Positions 30,534-39,920 of a DNA stretch of 64,000 bases are shown one piece after another (within the stretch, counting starts at the first letter, position 1; the number at the start of each line of letters is the position of its first letter). The stretch covers positions 47,469 through 111,468 of the forward strand of contig NZ_FULE01000005.1 in NCBI RefSeq assembly GCF_900163965.1, written 5' to 3'. Source of the stretch: Vibrio ruber DSM 16370 (GTDB lineage: Bacteria; Pseudomonadota; Gammaproteobacteria; Enterobacterales; Vibrionaceae). The position numbers and the translations under genes were made by a program. The notes under the pieces are model-generated. The model worked only from the letters and a program-made list of their open reading frames with translations. It did no database searches and was not told the DNA's origin.

Positions 30534-31142
30534 TCACAAATTTCTGCCGCTCATGGCTAGGTACTTTTGATGTAATTCTGTGATTTGAGGCAGAAGTTGA
30601 TGGTTTTCTGTACTATTGTGAATCACATCATCGGCTACGGCAAGACGTTCAGCCCTTGTTGCCTGAGCAGAAAGTATACTCTGGGCGTGCGGATAAGTGA
30701 TTCCGTCACGAGCCATGGTGCGCTGGATCTGGATTGATTCATCCACATCAACGACTAATATTCGGTCAGCCATCGACTGGAGCTGATTTTCAACCAACAG
30801 AGGGATGACTAACAATGCATAGGGAGAAGTGGTATGAGTCAGTGCTGTTTGCATTTTTTGTCTGATCATCGGATGAAGGAGTTGGTTCAGCCATGATTTT
30901 TCATCCGCATCGGCAAAGATAATTTCTCTTAGGCGCGCACGGTTTAATGTGCCGTCATCGTTGAGTATATTGTGACCAAAATGTTCTGTAATGGCCGTCA
31001 GCCCTGTTGTGCCGATGGCAACCACTTCTCTGGCGATCACGTCGGCATCGACGATATCAATCGCAAAGTGTTGATGAAAGAGCTCGGCTACCGTTGTTTT
31101 CCCGCTCGATATGCCTCCTGTTAATCCGACAACGAATGTCAT
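30534..31142 (-). CDS. coaE: Dephospho-CoA kinase
   Basis: CoaE phosphorylates dephospho-CoA in the last step of coenzyme A synthesis. The 202-residue protein has the P-loop GLTGGISSGKTTV at residues 6-18 and the family motifs DADVIAREVV and LLHPMIRQKM, plus a lid region near IQRTMARDG. It lies 17 bases after pilD in the same transcript direction. Confidence 0.96.
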   Translation of the reverse strand: MTFVVGLTGGISSGKTTVAELFHQHFAIDIVDADVIAREVVAIGTTGLTAITEHFGHNILNDDGTLNRARLREIIFADADEKSWLNQLLHPMIRQKMQTALTHTTSPYALLVIPLLVENQLQSMADRILVVDVDESIQIQRTMARDGITYPHAQSILSAQATRAERLAVADDVIHNSTENHQLLPQITELHQKYLAMSGRNL

Positions 31143-31158
31143 ACTACGCTCCTAATAC

Positions 31159-32049
31159 TTATACGCCTAATGCAATAGATGTGTACCAGCTCATGATGGG
31201 GGCGCCCCAGATGAGACCGATCCATCCGGCAATTGCCAGAGAAGGGCCGAATGGGAAGGCCTGATTTCCCTGTTTTCTTATCAAAACCTGTTTTCTTATC
31301 AAAAGCAGTGTGACCCCTAAAATGATGCCAATCACGGAGGACAATAAAATTACCATTGGTAAGGTTTGCCAGCCGAGCCATGCTCCGATGGCAGCAAGAT
31401 ATTTAAAGTCACCGTATCCCATGCCTTCTTTTTTCGTCAGCAGTTTAAAAATCCAGTAAATCGACCAGAGTGATAAATAGCCGGCAATCGCCCCGATAAC
31501 TGCATCGGATAGGGGCAGCGGACTGATATGTGTCAGTGATAGTAATAGACCCAGCCAGATCAATGGGATGGTTAAATTGTCGGGGAGTAACATCTGGTTG
31601 AGATCGATACATGCTGCGGCAATACTGATGTAAGTAAATATCAGCAAGGCCAGCGTGTAATAGGTCATGCCACCATGAATTGCGATGATGCAGCTTGCCA
31701 GTGCTGTCACAAGCTCTACCAGCGGATATTGTATCGATATCCGCTCGCCACAGTCTGCACATTTGCCACCGAGCAGTAACCAGCTAAACAGCGGGATATT
31801 ATGCCAAATCCGGATTCGGTGATGGCAGTGCGGGCAAAATGAAGCCGGGAGACTGAGTGAAATCTGCTCCTTTCTGGTTGGTGCAGGAATATCGTACTCA
31901 GGAAAAGCCTCAGCAAATTCTTGCTTCCAGTTTGTGACCATCATTTGTGGTAAACGATAAATAACCACATTAAGAAAACTGCCGATGATGAGACCGAAGA
32001 GGCTCGCAAAAACAGGAAATAACCAAGGATAAATCAAAAATGCATCCAT
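31159..32049 (-). CDS. pilD: Type IV prepilin peptidase
   Basis: PilD cleaves leader peptides of type IV prepilins and type II secretion pseudopilins and N-methylates the new phenylalanine. The 296-residue inner membrane protein has the cytoplasmic zinc-binding C-x2-C pairs (CPHCHHRI and CADCGE, about residues 72-100) and the two catalytic aspartates of A24 peptidases in CIDLNQMLLPD and GYGDFKYLAAIGA. Near its C terminus an 18-bp tandem duplication (31270-31305) encodes LIRKQV-LIRKQG between two helices. It follows pilC across about 100 bp. Confidence 0.94.
   Translation of the reverse strand: MDAFLIYPWLFPVFASLFGLIIGSFLNVVIYRLPQMMVTNWKQEFAEAFPEYDIPAPTRKEQISLSLPASFCPHCHHRIRIWHNIPLFSWLLLGGKCADCGERISIQYPLVELVTALASCIIAIHGGMTYYTLALLIFTYISIAAACIDLNQMLLPDNLTIPLIWLGLLLSLTHISPLPLSDAVIGAIAGYLSLWSIYWIFKLLTKKEGMGYGDFKYLAAIGAWLGWQTLPMVILLSSVIGIILGVTLLLIRKQVLIRKQGNQAFPFGPSLAIAGWIGLIWGAPIMSWYTSIALGV
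31270..31305 (-). repeat. 18-bp tandem duplication inside pilD
   Basis: CTGTTTTCTTATCAAAAC is followed directly by a copy differing only in the last base. It adds six residues (LIRKQ plus V or G) to a loop near the C terminus of PilD and keeps the frame. Confidence 0.85.
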
Positions 32050-32151
32050 TCAACTGTGCTCAATATTATTCGATAACCCCGTTCGACGAGGTGGTTTCAA
32101 TTCAGATCAACGACTTAGCGCGCATCCGAGCGTTCAACTGCGGGCATTATA

Positions 32152-33375
32152 CTATCCCATCACCTGCATTAAGTTAAAGACAGGTAAATACATTGCGATG
32201 ACTAATCCCCCGATCAGGCCGCCAAGCAACAAGATTAATAAAGGTTCTATCATTTCTCCGAGTTGTTCAATGCATTGATCGATGTCTTGTTCGTATTGTC
32301 GGGCGACTTTGGTCAGCACCTGACCTAATGTGCCGGACTCTTCTCCGATGAATACCATTTGGGTGACAAACTCAGGAAAGTGGTGGCTGTTCTGCATCGC
32401 AATATACAAGCTGTTTCCGGCTGAAACCTGTGCTAAAACGGTTTCCAGCGCGGTTCGATAGCGCAGCGACCCTGCAATATTTTGTGCGCTTTTCAGGCTA
32501 TCCAATAAAGGAATGCCGCAATCATAGCAGGTTGCCAGAGTGCGACAACAACGAATCATGATTGCTTTGATTCTCAAAGGGCCAATAAGCGGTAATTGCA
32601 GTTGGAGTGATTCTGTCACTATCCGAAGCATCGTGATGCGCTGCCAGAAGATTTTCAACAGGCATATCACTGCGATTATGAATACGATCGTCCATTTCCC
32701 CCACAAGCGCAGTCCGTCCGATATCGTCAGCACCTGACGAGTTAACCAAGGTAATTCTGCGTGCATATGGGTAAACATTTGCGCGAATTCAGGAATAACT
32801 TTCGTTAACATCAGTACAGTGAGCAGCACTGCGCTCAGCAAAACAATGGATGGATACGTTGCCGCTTTGAGCATTTTTGCCCGCAGTTGGGCATGTTTCT
32901 CCCGGTAATCGGCAATTTGGAACAGTGTTTCAGCAAGTTTTCCCGTCATTTCTCCGGCATGGAGCATATCCCCATATAAACCATGAAAAGCCGGAGAGCT
33001 TTGTTGTAGTGCATCAGTTACCGAGGCACCATTCATCAACGCATCATGTGCTTGTAATACAATAAGTTTTCCGCCAAAACGAGAAAATTGCGTAGTCATT
33101 AAAAGGAGCGCCTGAACGATGGGCAGCCCTGCATTCAGCATGATGGCCAGTTGTCGCACAAGATTTGTAATATCCTTCTCGCGAGCGCGATTGAGCCATC
33201 GAGTGAGCGGGTTGGGGGGCGCCGGGCGAATAACGTGAATTGCCGTCAGATTTTGTTGTAACTGGCGGAGCGCATCTTCCCGAGAAAACGCCCAGAGATG
33301 ACCGGTTTTACGGCGTTGATTGAGAAGAATACCTTGCCAGTAATAGCGATGTAGTTCAGGTGTCGCGAGCGGCAT
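32152..33375 (-). CDS. pilC: Type IV pilus inner membrane platform protein PilC
   Basis: PilC is the GspF-family platform in the inner membrane around which the pilus is built. The 408-residue protein has the two duplicated T2SSF domains (VRQLAIMLNAGLPIVQALLLM near the N terminus and ATCYDCGIPLLDSLKSAQNIAG in the second) and three hydrophobic helices, the last ending YLPVFNLMQVMG. The ATG at 33375 follows a strong AAAGGAG and lies inside the last codons of pilB (20-bp overlap). The same frame is open much further upstream, but that part only mirrors the repeat tail of pilB. Confidence 0.94.
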   Translation of the reverse strand: MPLATPELHRYYWQGILLNQRRKTGHLWAFSREDALRQLQQNLTAIHVIRPAPPNPLTRWLNRAREKDITNLVRQLAIMLNAGLPIVQALLLMTTQFSRFGGKLIVLQAHDALMNGASVTDALQQSSPAFHGLYGDMLHAGEMTGKLAETLFQIADYREKHAQLRAKMLKAATYPSIVLLSAVLLTVLMLTKVIPEFAQMFTHMHAELPWLTRQVLTISDGLRLWGKWTIVFIIAVICLLKIFWQRITMLRIVTESLQLQLPLIGPLRIKAIMIRCCRTLATCYDCGIPLLDSLKSAQNIAGSLRYRTALETVLAQVSAGNSLYIAMQNSHHFPEFVTQMVFIGEESGTLGQVLTKVARQYEQDIDQCIEQLGEMIEPLLILLLGGLIGGLVIAMYLPVFNLMQVMG

Positions 33376-35221
33376 GGCGGTCTCCTTTGTCTGTTGCGTG
33401 TTGAGATGATGTCGGCTGACCTTGTTGTGGCAGCGATGAGTGTGGCAGCGATGAGTGTGGCAGAGATGATTGTCGCAGAGACGGTGGTGACTGAGATGGT
33501 TGTGACTGAGACGGTGTTGCTGAAAAGGTTTTCGTCCGTTCGACCGGCGGCGTTCCCAGCACTCGGACGAGCTCTTCATAAGCCGTCTCGCCCTGGCGGA
33601 CTTTTTTTAGTCCTTCATACCAGAGGCCTGCTGCGGAGTCGTTTTCGGGGAACAGTCTGTGTTGTTCCGGAGGGGGGAGCTCTTGGTCTGAGAAGGCGGG
33701 AAACTGGCCAGGATGATACATGTCATAAATGCTGAAGCGACCTTGGTAGCCGGCAATACACGCGTGACAGCCTTGAGAGGCGGGCTGATAAACCTGTCCG
33801 TGATTTAATATTGGCCAGCGTTGGTACAATTCAGGTGGTAGCTGTACAGCGACCTTACAGCGTGGACAAAGTTTACGAAGTAGTCGCTGGGCAACGACTA
33901 AACGAATGGTCGGCAGAATATGATAGGTTTCCAGCCCCATGTTGAAGAGTCTGGTCAAGGCTTCATGTGCCGAGTTGGTGTGCAGCGTTGATAACACCAG
34001 ATGCCCCGTCTGCGCAGCCCGGAAGGCAATCTGCGCCGTTTCCGGATCGCGGATTTCACCAATCATCAGGATGTCTGGATCCTGTCGCAGCATCGCTCTG
34101 AGTATATGGCTGAATGTCAGACCGATTTTTTCGTTGACTTGAATCTGATTGACACCGGAAAGCGCAATTTCTATCGGATCTTCCACGGTTGAAATATTAC
34201 GTGACTCATCGTTGAGCCAAGTGAGGGCGGAATAGAGTGTCACTGTTTTACCACTGCCTGTCGGGCCGGTAATCAGGATTATTCCCTGTGGATGCTGAAT
34301 AGCCTGTAGAAACCTCTCGTACTGAGCGGCTGAAAATCCCAGTTGATCAGGATGTAGTTCCATTTGATGACTATTGAGCAGTCGAATCACAATCTTCTCC
34401 CCCCACTGGGTCGGTAATGTTGAGATTCGGAGATCAATATCGATGGTTAATAAGGCGCCGAGTTTGATCCGTCCGTCTTGCGGTAAACGACGTTCTGCAA
34501 TGTTTAAATCGGCTAACACTTTCAACCGGGATGCAAGTCTGCGGCTGACTTTATTTGAGGGCGTATGTGTTGTCAGCAGCAATCCGTTAATTCTCATGCG
34601 AATACGATAAGTATTCTCATAAGGTTCAAAATGAATGTCTGATGCATGTTTTTGATGGGCTTCCTGAATCAGTTGCAGAATAAATTCTGTGACAGGCGCA
34701 TCGTTGGGCTGGATATCCGTTGTCTGGTAGTTATCAGAATCTTCCTGAATGACGTATTCATCCAAACGGTTCTGAGCAGGAATACTCTGACTGACGTGGT
34801 CGCTGGATTCGTAGTGTGCAATCGCTTCTTGTAATTGTTCAGCATCCGCAACAACCACATCAATATTGAGCCCGGTAGCAAACTGAAAATCTTCCCGGAG
34901 ATGCGGAATGGTTGGATCTCCGACCGCCAGTGTCAGCCATTCATGCTGGATTGATATGGGCAGAGCTAAGTAAAGCTGCATCAGATCAGGGACATCGAAT
35001 TGCTGACAGGTTTCTACATAAGCGTAAGCGTAGATGTCTATCTGGCGCATCTTGAGATGTCGGGTAATGAAATCCGCGATCTGTTTTGCTGTCATCAGTT
35101 GAGAATCGAGCAGGGCTTTCAGGGGGGCGGTGGCATGATGGCCGCACTGTTCGGTCATCATGGTGAATTGTGCCTGAGTCAGGTGGTGTTCTGAGTGGAG
35201 CAGCCGAAGTAATATACTCAT
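33356..35221 (-). CDS. pilB: Type IV pilus extension ATPase PilB, with a long repeat tail
   Basis: PilB powers pilus assembly. The 621-residue protein has a GspE N-terminal domain, Walker A (GPTGSGKT), Asp box, Walker B (DPDILMIGEIRDPETA) and His box (LSTLHTNSAHEAL). A zinc-binding four-cysteine site consists of CPRC and GCHAC. After the normal C-terminal motif EELVRVLG there is an extra tail of about 65 residues, rich in Ser, Pro, Gln and His (SQSQPSQSPPSL and repeated SLPHS). It is encoded by 15-bp repeats, so PilB is longer than the usual size of about 560. The tail runs over the pilC start. Confidence 0.93.
   Translation of the reverse strand: MSILLRLLHSEHHLTQAQFTMMTEQCGHHATAPLKALLDSQLMTAKQIADFITRHLKMRQIDIYAYAYVETCQQFDVPDLMQLYLALPISIQHEWLTLAVGDPTIPHLREDFQFATGLNIDVVVADAEQLQEAIAHYESSDHVSQSIPAQNRLDEYVIQEDSDNYQTTDIQPNDAPVTEFILQLIQEAHQKHASDIHFEPYENTYRIRMRINGLLLTTHTPSNKVSRRLASRLKVLADLNIAERRLPQDGRIKLGALLTIDIDLRISTLPTQWGEKIVIRLLNSHQMELHPDQLGFSAAQYERFLQAIQHPQGIILITGPTGSGKTVTLYSALTWLNDESRNISTVEDPIEIALSGVNQIQVNEKIGLTFSHILRAMLRQDPDILMIGEIRDPETAQIAFRAAQTGHLVLSTLHTNSAHEALTRLFNMGLETYHILPTIRLVVAQRLLRKLCPRCKVAVQLPPELYQRWPILNHGQVYQPASQGCHACIAGYQGRFSIYDMYHPGQFPAFSDQELPPPEQHRLFPENDSAAGLWYEGLKKVRQGETAYEELVRVLGTPPVERTKTFSATPSQSQPSQSPPSLRQSSLPHSSLPHSSLPQQGQPTSSQHATDKGDRHAARDT
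33427..33516 (-). repeat. Six imperfect 15-bp tandem repeats at the 3' end of pilB
   Basis: Units such as GTGGCAGCGATGAGT (twice, perfect), GTGGCAGAGATGATT, GTCGCAGAGACGGTG and GTGACTGAGATGGTT follow head to tail. On the coding strand each unit gives five residues (SLPHS, SLRQS, SQSPP types). The unit is a multiple of three, so gain or loss of copies would keep the frame. Confidence 0.9.
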
Positions 35222-35264
35222 CGTTGAGCCTCTGATCGTTTGTCTGTTTTGGCGGGGGCTGGGA

Positions 35265-35705
35265 CTACATCACAGTGCCTTGCTGGCATCCTTTGATTTG
35301 TTGTGTGGCATCCTGAATGCATTGCCATCCGGTGGTGATGTTTTTTCGCCACTGCACTTTTTTCCCGGGAACAGATGTTGTGGTATTAAATTCAAACGAC
35401 AACACTCCTTGTTCTGCAACCTCTGTGTCCGGGAGCAGCGATAGGGTTCCCAGCGTGCTCATCGTGGCACTTGCGCCAATATCACTCAGACCTGTTGCGG
35501 ACGGGAATCTGCCATTTTCCTGAATGAATAAATCGATATTGGTGGTCAGCGCACTGGTGGTACTGACACCGGCGGTGACTTCAGATTTCTGGATGTAGTT
35601 CCGGTAAGCCGGGAGGGCAATAGAAGATAAAATGCCGATAATAGTGACGACAATCATCAATTCAACGAGGGTAAATCCAAGTTGTCGGCTGGTCGTTGAG
35701 GTCAT
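35265..35705 (-). CDS. pilA: Type IV major pilin PilA
   Basis: PilA is the structural subunit of the type IVa pilus (used for chitin colonisation and DNA uptake in vibrios). The 146-residue precursor has a ten-residue leader ending in Gly, cleaved by PilD before FTLVELMIVVTIIGILSSIA, with Glu at mature position 5. A C-terminal cysteine pair (GWQCIQDATQQIKGCQQG) should form the disulfide loop. I chose the ATG at 35705, seven bases after GGAG; the in-frame TTG at 35711 is too close to that site. The site lies in a hairpin (35711-35736). Confidence 0.94.
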   Translation of the reverse strand: MTSTTSRQLGFTLVELMIVVTIIGILSSIALPAYRNYIQKSEVTAGVSTTSALTTNIDLFIQENGRFPSATGLSDIGASATMSTLGTLSLLPDTEVAEQGVLSFEFNTTTSVPGKKVQWRKNITTGWQCIQDATQQIKGCQQGTVM

Positions 35706-35710
35706 AGACA

Positions 35711-35736
35711 ATCTCCGTTGTTAGATAAACGGAGAT
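35711..35736 (-). promoter_or_regulatory. Hairpin covering the pilA ribosome binding site
   Basis: ATCTCCGTT (35711-35719) pairs perfectly with AACGGAGAT (35728-35736). On the minus-strand mRNA the arm nearest the start contains the GGAG ribosome binding site of pilA, so the fold would block initiation. It could be a temperature- or factor-controlled switch; this is inference from the base pairing. Confidence 0.5.
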
Positions 35737-35888
35737 CATCATAATTTGGTGCCGAGGGATTGAAATGGACGCGATTTCTGCGTGCGGGAGAGCTCCTGAA
35801 AGCTCATTTCTGACAGACATATGAATCTCAGAAGATTTCGACAGAGTATGCATTTTGGGGCACGAATATCCCACCCGAGTGGGCTTTC

Positions 35889-36455
35889 TTAGTCTCTGGA
35901 CCACTCATATTCACAGGCATCGAAGTGTTTTTTGGTGCAGAAGTAGTGTTTGTTTTTCTGAATGAACTGATCTTTTTTCAGAAATGCCAATGCCCAGTGA
36001 CTGGGCTGAAAGGTGACTGACTGCCGATCGAAAGTCATAGTTAAGGGGTGAGGTGTCGCCATAACCAGCCGAAAAGAAAGCTCACGACCATTCTCATCGC
36101 AGATAAGCGGCTGTTGTGTTGAGCCCTTATCGCTGTTGACGATGACGTGATAAGCCTGATCCGGTGAACACGAATGACGGAAGATGGTGAACAGATCAAA
36201 ACGGTTGTCCAGCGTAAGCGATGTAAATATAACCGCTTGCTGAAAAGGATAAACGCGGCGAAACAGTAACTGATGGGTATCAGTGGTTCGTGTGACTTGT
36301 ACACCACCGATATCGTACCATTCCCAGTCCATTTCTTTATTCTGGTAGGTCAGCAGATAATGGGACGCCAGCCAAAGGCTGAGCGTGAGCACCAGCAGAA
36401 ACAGCAGGAAAACTTTTGTGCCCGTAGCGCGTAACAGGGATTGAACATTGATCAT
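35889..36455 (-). CDS. Unrecognised single-span membrane protein between pilA and nadC
   Basis: I do not recognise this protein. Read from the ATG at 36455 it is 188 residues: a short cytoplasmic start, one hydrophobic helix (about 14-34, KVFLLFLLVLTLSLWLASHY), then a soluble, probably periplasmic, domain with four cysteines (SCSPDQAYHV, LICDENG, YFCTKKHF, ACEYEW). These could form two disulfides. No pilin leader or known domain is evident. The frame is also open from an ATG at 36530; neither start has a clear ribosome binding site. It lies in the same direction as pilA. In most vibrios nadC directly borders pilA, so this gene looks like an insertion. Confidence 0.6.
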   Translation of the reverse strand: MINVQSLLRATGTKVFLLFLLVLTLSLWLASHYLLTYQNKEMDWEWYDIGGVQVTRTTDTHQLLFRRVYPFQQAVIFTSLTLDNRFDLFTIFRHSCSPDQAYHVIVNSDKGSTQQPLICDENGRELSFRLVMATPHPLTMTFDRQSVTFQPSHWALAFLKKDQFIQKNKHYFCTKKHFDACEYEWSRD

Positions 36456-36483
36456 ATCGGTTGTGATTTTATCCGGTATCTTA

Positions 36484-36527
36484 TTTCGCAAGGAACTTTC
36501 ACAAGGAACGTACAGTTTCGCAAGAAA
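36484..36527. repeat. Three direct 12-bp repeats upstream of the unrecognised gene
   Basis: TTTCGCAAGGAA (36484), TTTCACAAGGAA (36497) and TTTCGCAAGAAA (36516) are near-identical. They lie about 30-70 bases upstream of the ATG at 36455, where a regulator could bind in tandem; if translation starts at 36530 they are coding instead. Confidence 0.45.
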
Positions 36528-36578
36528 CATACAAACTAAATAGACACGCGCCGTGTGTCAGCGTTCAGAATTTTTTTA

Positions 36579-36622
36579 CCCTTTGCTGAACTTTTGATGA
36601 GCCGGGAAAGGCCAGCAAAGGG
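36579..36622 (-). other. Inverted repeat after nadC
   Basis: CCCTTTGCTG and CAGCAAAGGG form a perfect 10-bp stem with a 24-base loop, about 55 bases past the nadC stop on the minus strand. No T-run follows on that strand, so it is not a standard terminator. Confidence 0.4.
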
Positions 36623-36677
36623 CGCTGCATCAATCCGGAATGTCCTTTATTTTGAAACGCATGAGCTTCGAAATGAC

Positions 36678-37598
<921 letters not shown>

Positions 37599-37713
37599 TC
37601 AGTGATACAGATGCGGCATAATACGATGACCGGATGTGAAATTCAGCCATTGTGTTCGAATTTTCCGGTGATTGGCGTAAAATTCGGGACAACGTTGTGA
37701 GAGGATAACAGTG

Positions 37714-38259
37714 ATGATCGATCCGAATGGATGGTACGACAAGTCTCAGCGGGTGATTTCGCCGTTTTATGATCAACGGGAAAGCCCTGATGATATCTCT
37801 TTACTGGTCATTCATAATATCAGTCTGCCACCGGGACAATTTGGCGGGCCTTATATCGAACAGCTTTTTCAGGGGAACCTACAAGCGGCACAGCATCCTT
37901 TTTTTCAAGTCATTGCTGATTTTCGGGTCTCGGCGCATTGTCTGATTCGACGTGACGGTCAGGTGATTCAGTTTGTTTCTTTTCTGGATCGGGCCTGGCA
38001 CGCCGGGGTGTCTTCGTTTGCCGGACGGCCGCGATGTAATGATTATTCGATTGGGATTGAGCTGGAAGGCACAGAATTTACCGCCTATACCGATGCGCAG
38101 TACCAGTCTCTGGCGATACTGACGCAAGCAATTTTAGCGCGCTACCCGCAGATTTCCCATGAACGCATCACCGGCCACCAGTACATTGCACCGCTGCGCA
38201 AAACGGATCCGGGGTTAACCTTTGACTGGCAGCGCTATCGACACATGGTGAAACAATAA
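37714..38259 (+). CDS. ampD: 1,6-anhydro-N-acetylmuramyl-L-alanine amidase AmpD
   Basis: AmpD cleaves the stem peptide from anhydromuropeptides in the cytoplasm during cell wall recycling and so controls ampC-type beta-lactamase induction. The 181-residue protein has the zinc amidase motifs LLVIHNISLPPG (first His ligand), SAHCLIRRDGQVIQFV, WHAGVS and GHQYIAP...KTDPG (His and Asp ligands), and GIELEGT. GAGAGG precedes the start; the GTG immediately upstream at 37711 is an equally spaced alternative. Confidence 0.95.
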   Translation: MIDPNGWYDKSQRVISPFYDQRESPDDISLLVIHNISLPPGQFGGPYIEQLFQGNLQAAQHPFFQVIADFRVSAHCLIRRDGQVIQFVSFLDRAWHAGVSSFAGRPRCNDYSIGIELEGTEFTAYTDAQYQSLAILTQAILARYPQISHERITGHQYIAPLRKTDPGLTFDWQRYRHMVKQ

Positions 38260-38298
38260 GTTGAATCATGCATTGAAGCGGGAGATACATATCATTCG

Positions 38299-38817
38299 CT
38301 AAAGCGCATCATGATATTCAACGAGAATTTGCTCACACCAGCTGGCGATTCGTTCATCACTCAGTTCGTATTGAGAGTCTTCATCTAATGCGAGTCCGAC
38401 AAAGTAGCGGCCGTCTTCTGTCAGTGCTTTGGAGGCATCAAACTGGTAGCCTTCATTCGGCCAGTAGCCGATAAAATGGACGCCACAATCTTGCAGTTCA
38501 TCGTGCAGCAGCCCCATGGCATCGAGATACCATTCACCATAGCCTTCCTGATCACCTAAGCCGTAGAGTGCGACATATTTTCCGGCCAGATTTGGCTGTT
38601 GAATCTGATCCCAAATGGCTTGCCAGTCTTCTTGAATTTCACCGAAATCCCAAGTCGAGATCCCGAGAATCAACAGATCGTAATCTTGCATTCGCGCAAG
38701 TGGTACTTCTTTGACGTTGTATACATCGACGATATCTTCACCGATCATCGCGCGAATTTTTTCGGCTGTCATTTCGGTATAACAGGTGGTGGAACCGTAG
38801 AAAAGACCAATCTTCAT
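38299..38817 (-). CDS. fldB: Flavodoxin FldB
   Basis: FldB is a long-chain flavodoxin carrying electrons on FMN. The 172-residue protein has the phosphate-binding loop [18 protein letters not shown], the WDFG and [17 protein letters not shown] isoalloxazine loops, and an acidic overall composition. The TTCY loop and the WPNEGYQF segment fit FldB rather than FldA. It is convergent with ampD and divergent from xerD, matching the E. coli fldB-xerD neighbourhood. Confidence 0.94.
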   Translation of the reverse strand: MKIGLFYGSTTCYTEMTAEKIRAMIGEDIVDVYNVKEVPLARMQDYDLLILGISTWDFGEIQEDWQAIWDQIQQPNLAGKYVALYGLGDQEGYGEWYLDAMGLLHDELQDCGVHFIGYWPNEGYQFDASKALTEDGRYFVGLALDEDSQYELSDERIASWCEQILVEYHDAL

Positions 38818-39000
38818 AACAATTATTCCAGCAAATCAATGTGTGCCAACGTGCTCAAGGTCGTCGGATTCTAACGCTATCCCCCGATGAGCTCAAGATG
38901 AGTGATCCGCGATAAAATTGATCGGTTTTTGGTGATGTTTCTTCTGTCGGCAGAGGATTCTATGGTATTAAGGGCAGGTGAAATAAAAGTGAGGTCGATA

Positions 39001-39909
39001 GTGGCGGAGATTTTTGCAGCGGATCAACGCTGGGTTGAGCAGTTTCTGGATGCGATGTGGATGGAACGTGGGTTATCAGAAAACACGTTGGCGTCTTATC
39101 GCCATGATTTGGAAAAACTGTTGCGTTGGATGCAGCGTCACGACTATCGGCTTGCATCTGTTCTGGCGCCTGAATTGCAGGCGTTTCAGGCTTGGCTGGT
39201 GGATGAGAATTATAAACAGACATCCCGGGCCAGAATGCTTTCTGCGATTCGTCGTCTGTTTCAATATCTGAATCGTGAAAAAATCAGAACGGATGATCCG
39301 AGTGCTTTACTGGTGACCCCCAAGTTACCGAAACGGTTACCGAAGGATTTGAGTGAAGCTCAGGTTGAAGCCTTACTGGATGCCCCAAATCCTGAAGATC
39401 CCGTCGAGTTACGTGATAAAGCGATGCTTGAGTTGTTGTACGCGACCGGATTACGGGTGACAGAACTGGTCACGCTGACGATGGAGAATATCAGTCTGAG
39501 GCAGGGGGTGGTCAGAGTATTCGGTAAAGGTGGTAAAGAAAGACTGGTACCGATGGGCGAAAATGCCATTGAGTGGATTCAGACATTTTTGCAACAAGGC
39601 AGAGGGATTTTGTTGGGTGAGCATTCATCTGATGTGTTGTTTCCCAGTCGCAGAGCGCGTCAGATGACGCGTCAAACGTTTTGGTATCGGATTAAATATT
39701 ACGCAGTTCAGGCTGGTATCGATACAGACATGTTATCGCCTCATGTGCTACGCCATGCATTTGCAACTCATTTACTGAACTATGGTGCAGATCTCAGAGT
39801 CGTACAGATGTTGTTGGGGCATAGTGACTTATCGACAACGCAAATTTATACTCATGTGGCGACTGAAAGATTAAAACAGCTCCACAACGAACATCATCCA
39901 AGGGCTTAA
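39001..39909 (+). CDS. xerD: Site-specific tyrosine recombinase XerD
   Basis: XerD works with XerC at dif to resolve chromosome dimers at the septum. The 302-residue protein has a core-binding domain (QFLDAMWMERGLSENTLASY) and the catalytic residues Arg (ATGLRVTEL), Lys (FGKGGKERLVP), His-x-x-Arg (HVLRHAFATHLL), His (LLGHSDLSTTQ) and Tyr (IYTHV). I chose the GTG at 39001, preceded by GAGG with six-base spacing, because it gives the normal length. The frame is open to 38902, which would add 33 residues unlike the family. Confidence 0.95.
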   Translation: MAEIFAADQRWVEQFLDAMWMERGLSENTLASYRHDLEKLLRWMQRHDYRLASVLAPELQAFQAWLVDENYKQTSRARMLSAIRRLFQYLNREKIRTDDPSALLVTPKLPKRLPKDLSEAQVEALLDAPNPEDPVELRDKAMLELLYATGLRVTELVTLTMENISLRQGVVRVFGKGGKERLVPMGENAIEWIQTFLQQGRGILLGEHSSDVLFPSRRARQMTRQTFWYRIKYYAVQAGIDTDMLSPHVLRHAFATHLLNYGADLRVVQMLLGHSDLSTTQIYTHVATERLKQLHNEHHPRA

Positions 39910-39920
39910 GTAAGGTGACA

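Noticed and set aside
33427..33516. Tandem repeats first suspected as a CRISPR-like array
   Set aside because: Units are contiguous 15-mers without spacers and lie inside the pilB coding frame.
33376..33579. N-terminal extension of pilC rich in His, Arg, Cys and Ser
   Set aside because: It is the other-frame reading of the pilB repeat tail; the ATG at 33375 has a strong ribosome binding site and gives the normal PilC length.
35870..35890. Small hairpin (CCCAC/GTGGG) at the end of the unrecognised gene
   Set aside because: Only five base pairs and no T-run on the minus strand, so it is not a credible terminator.
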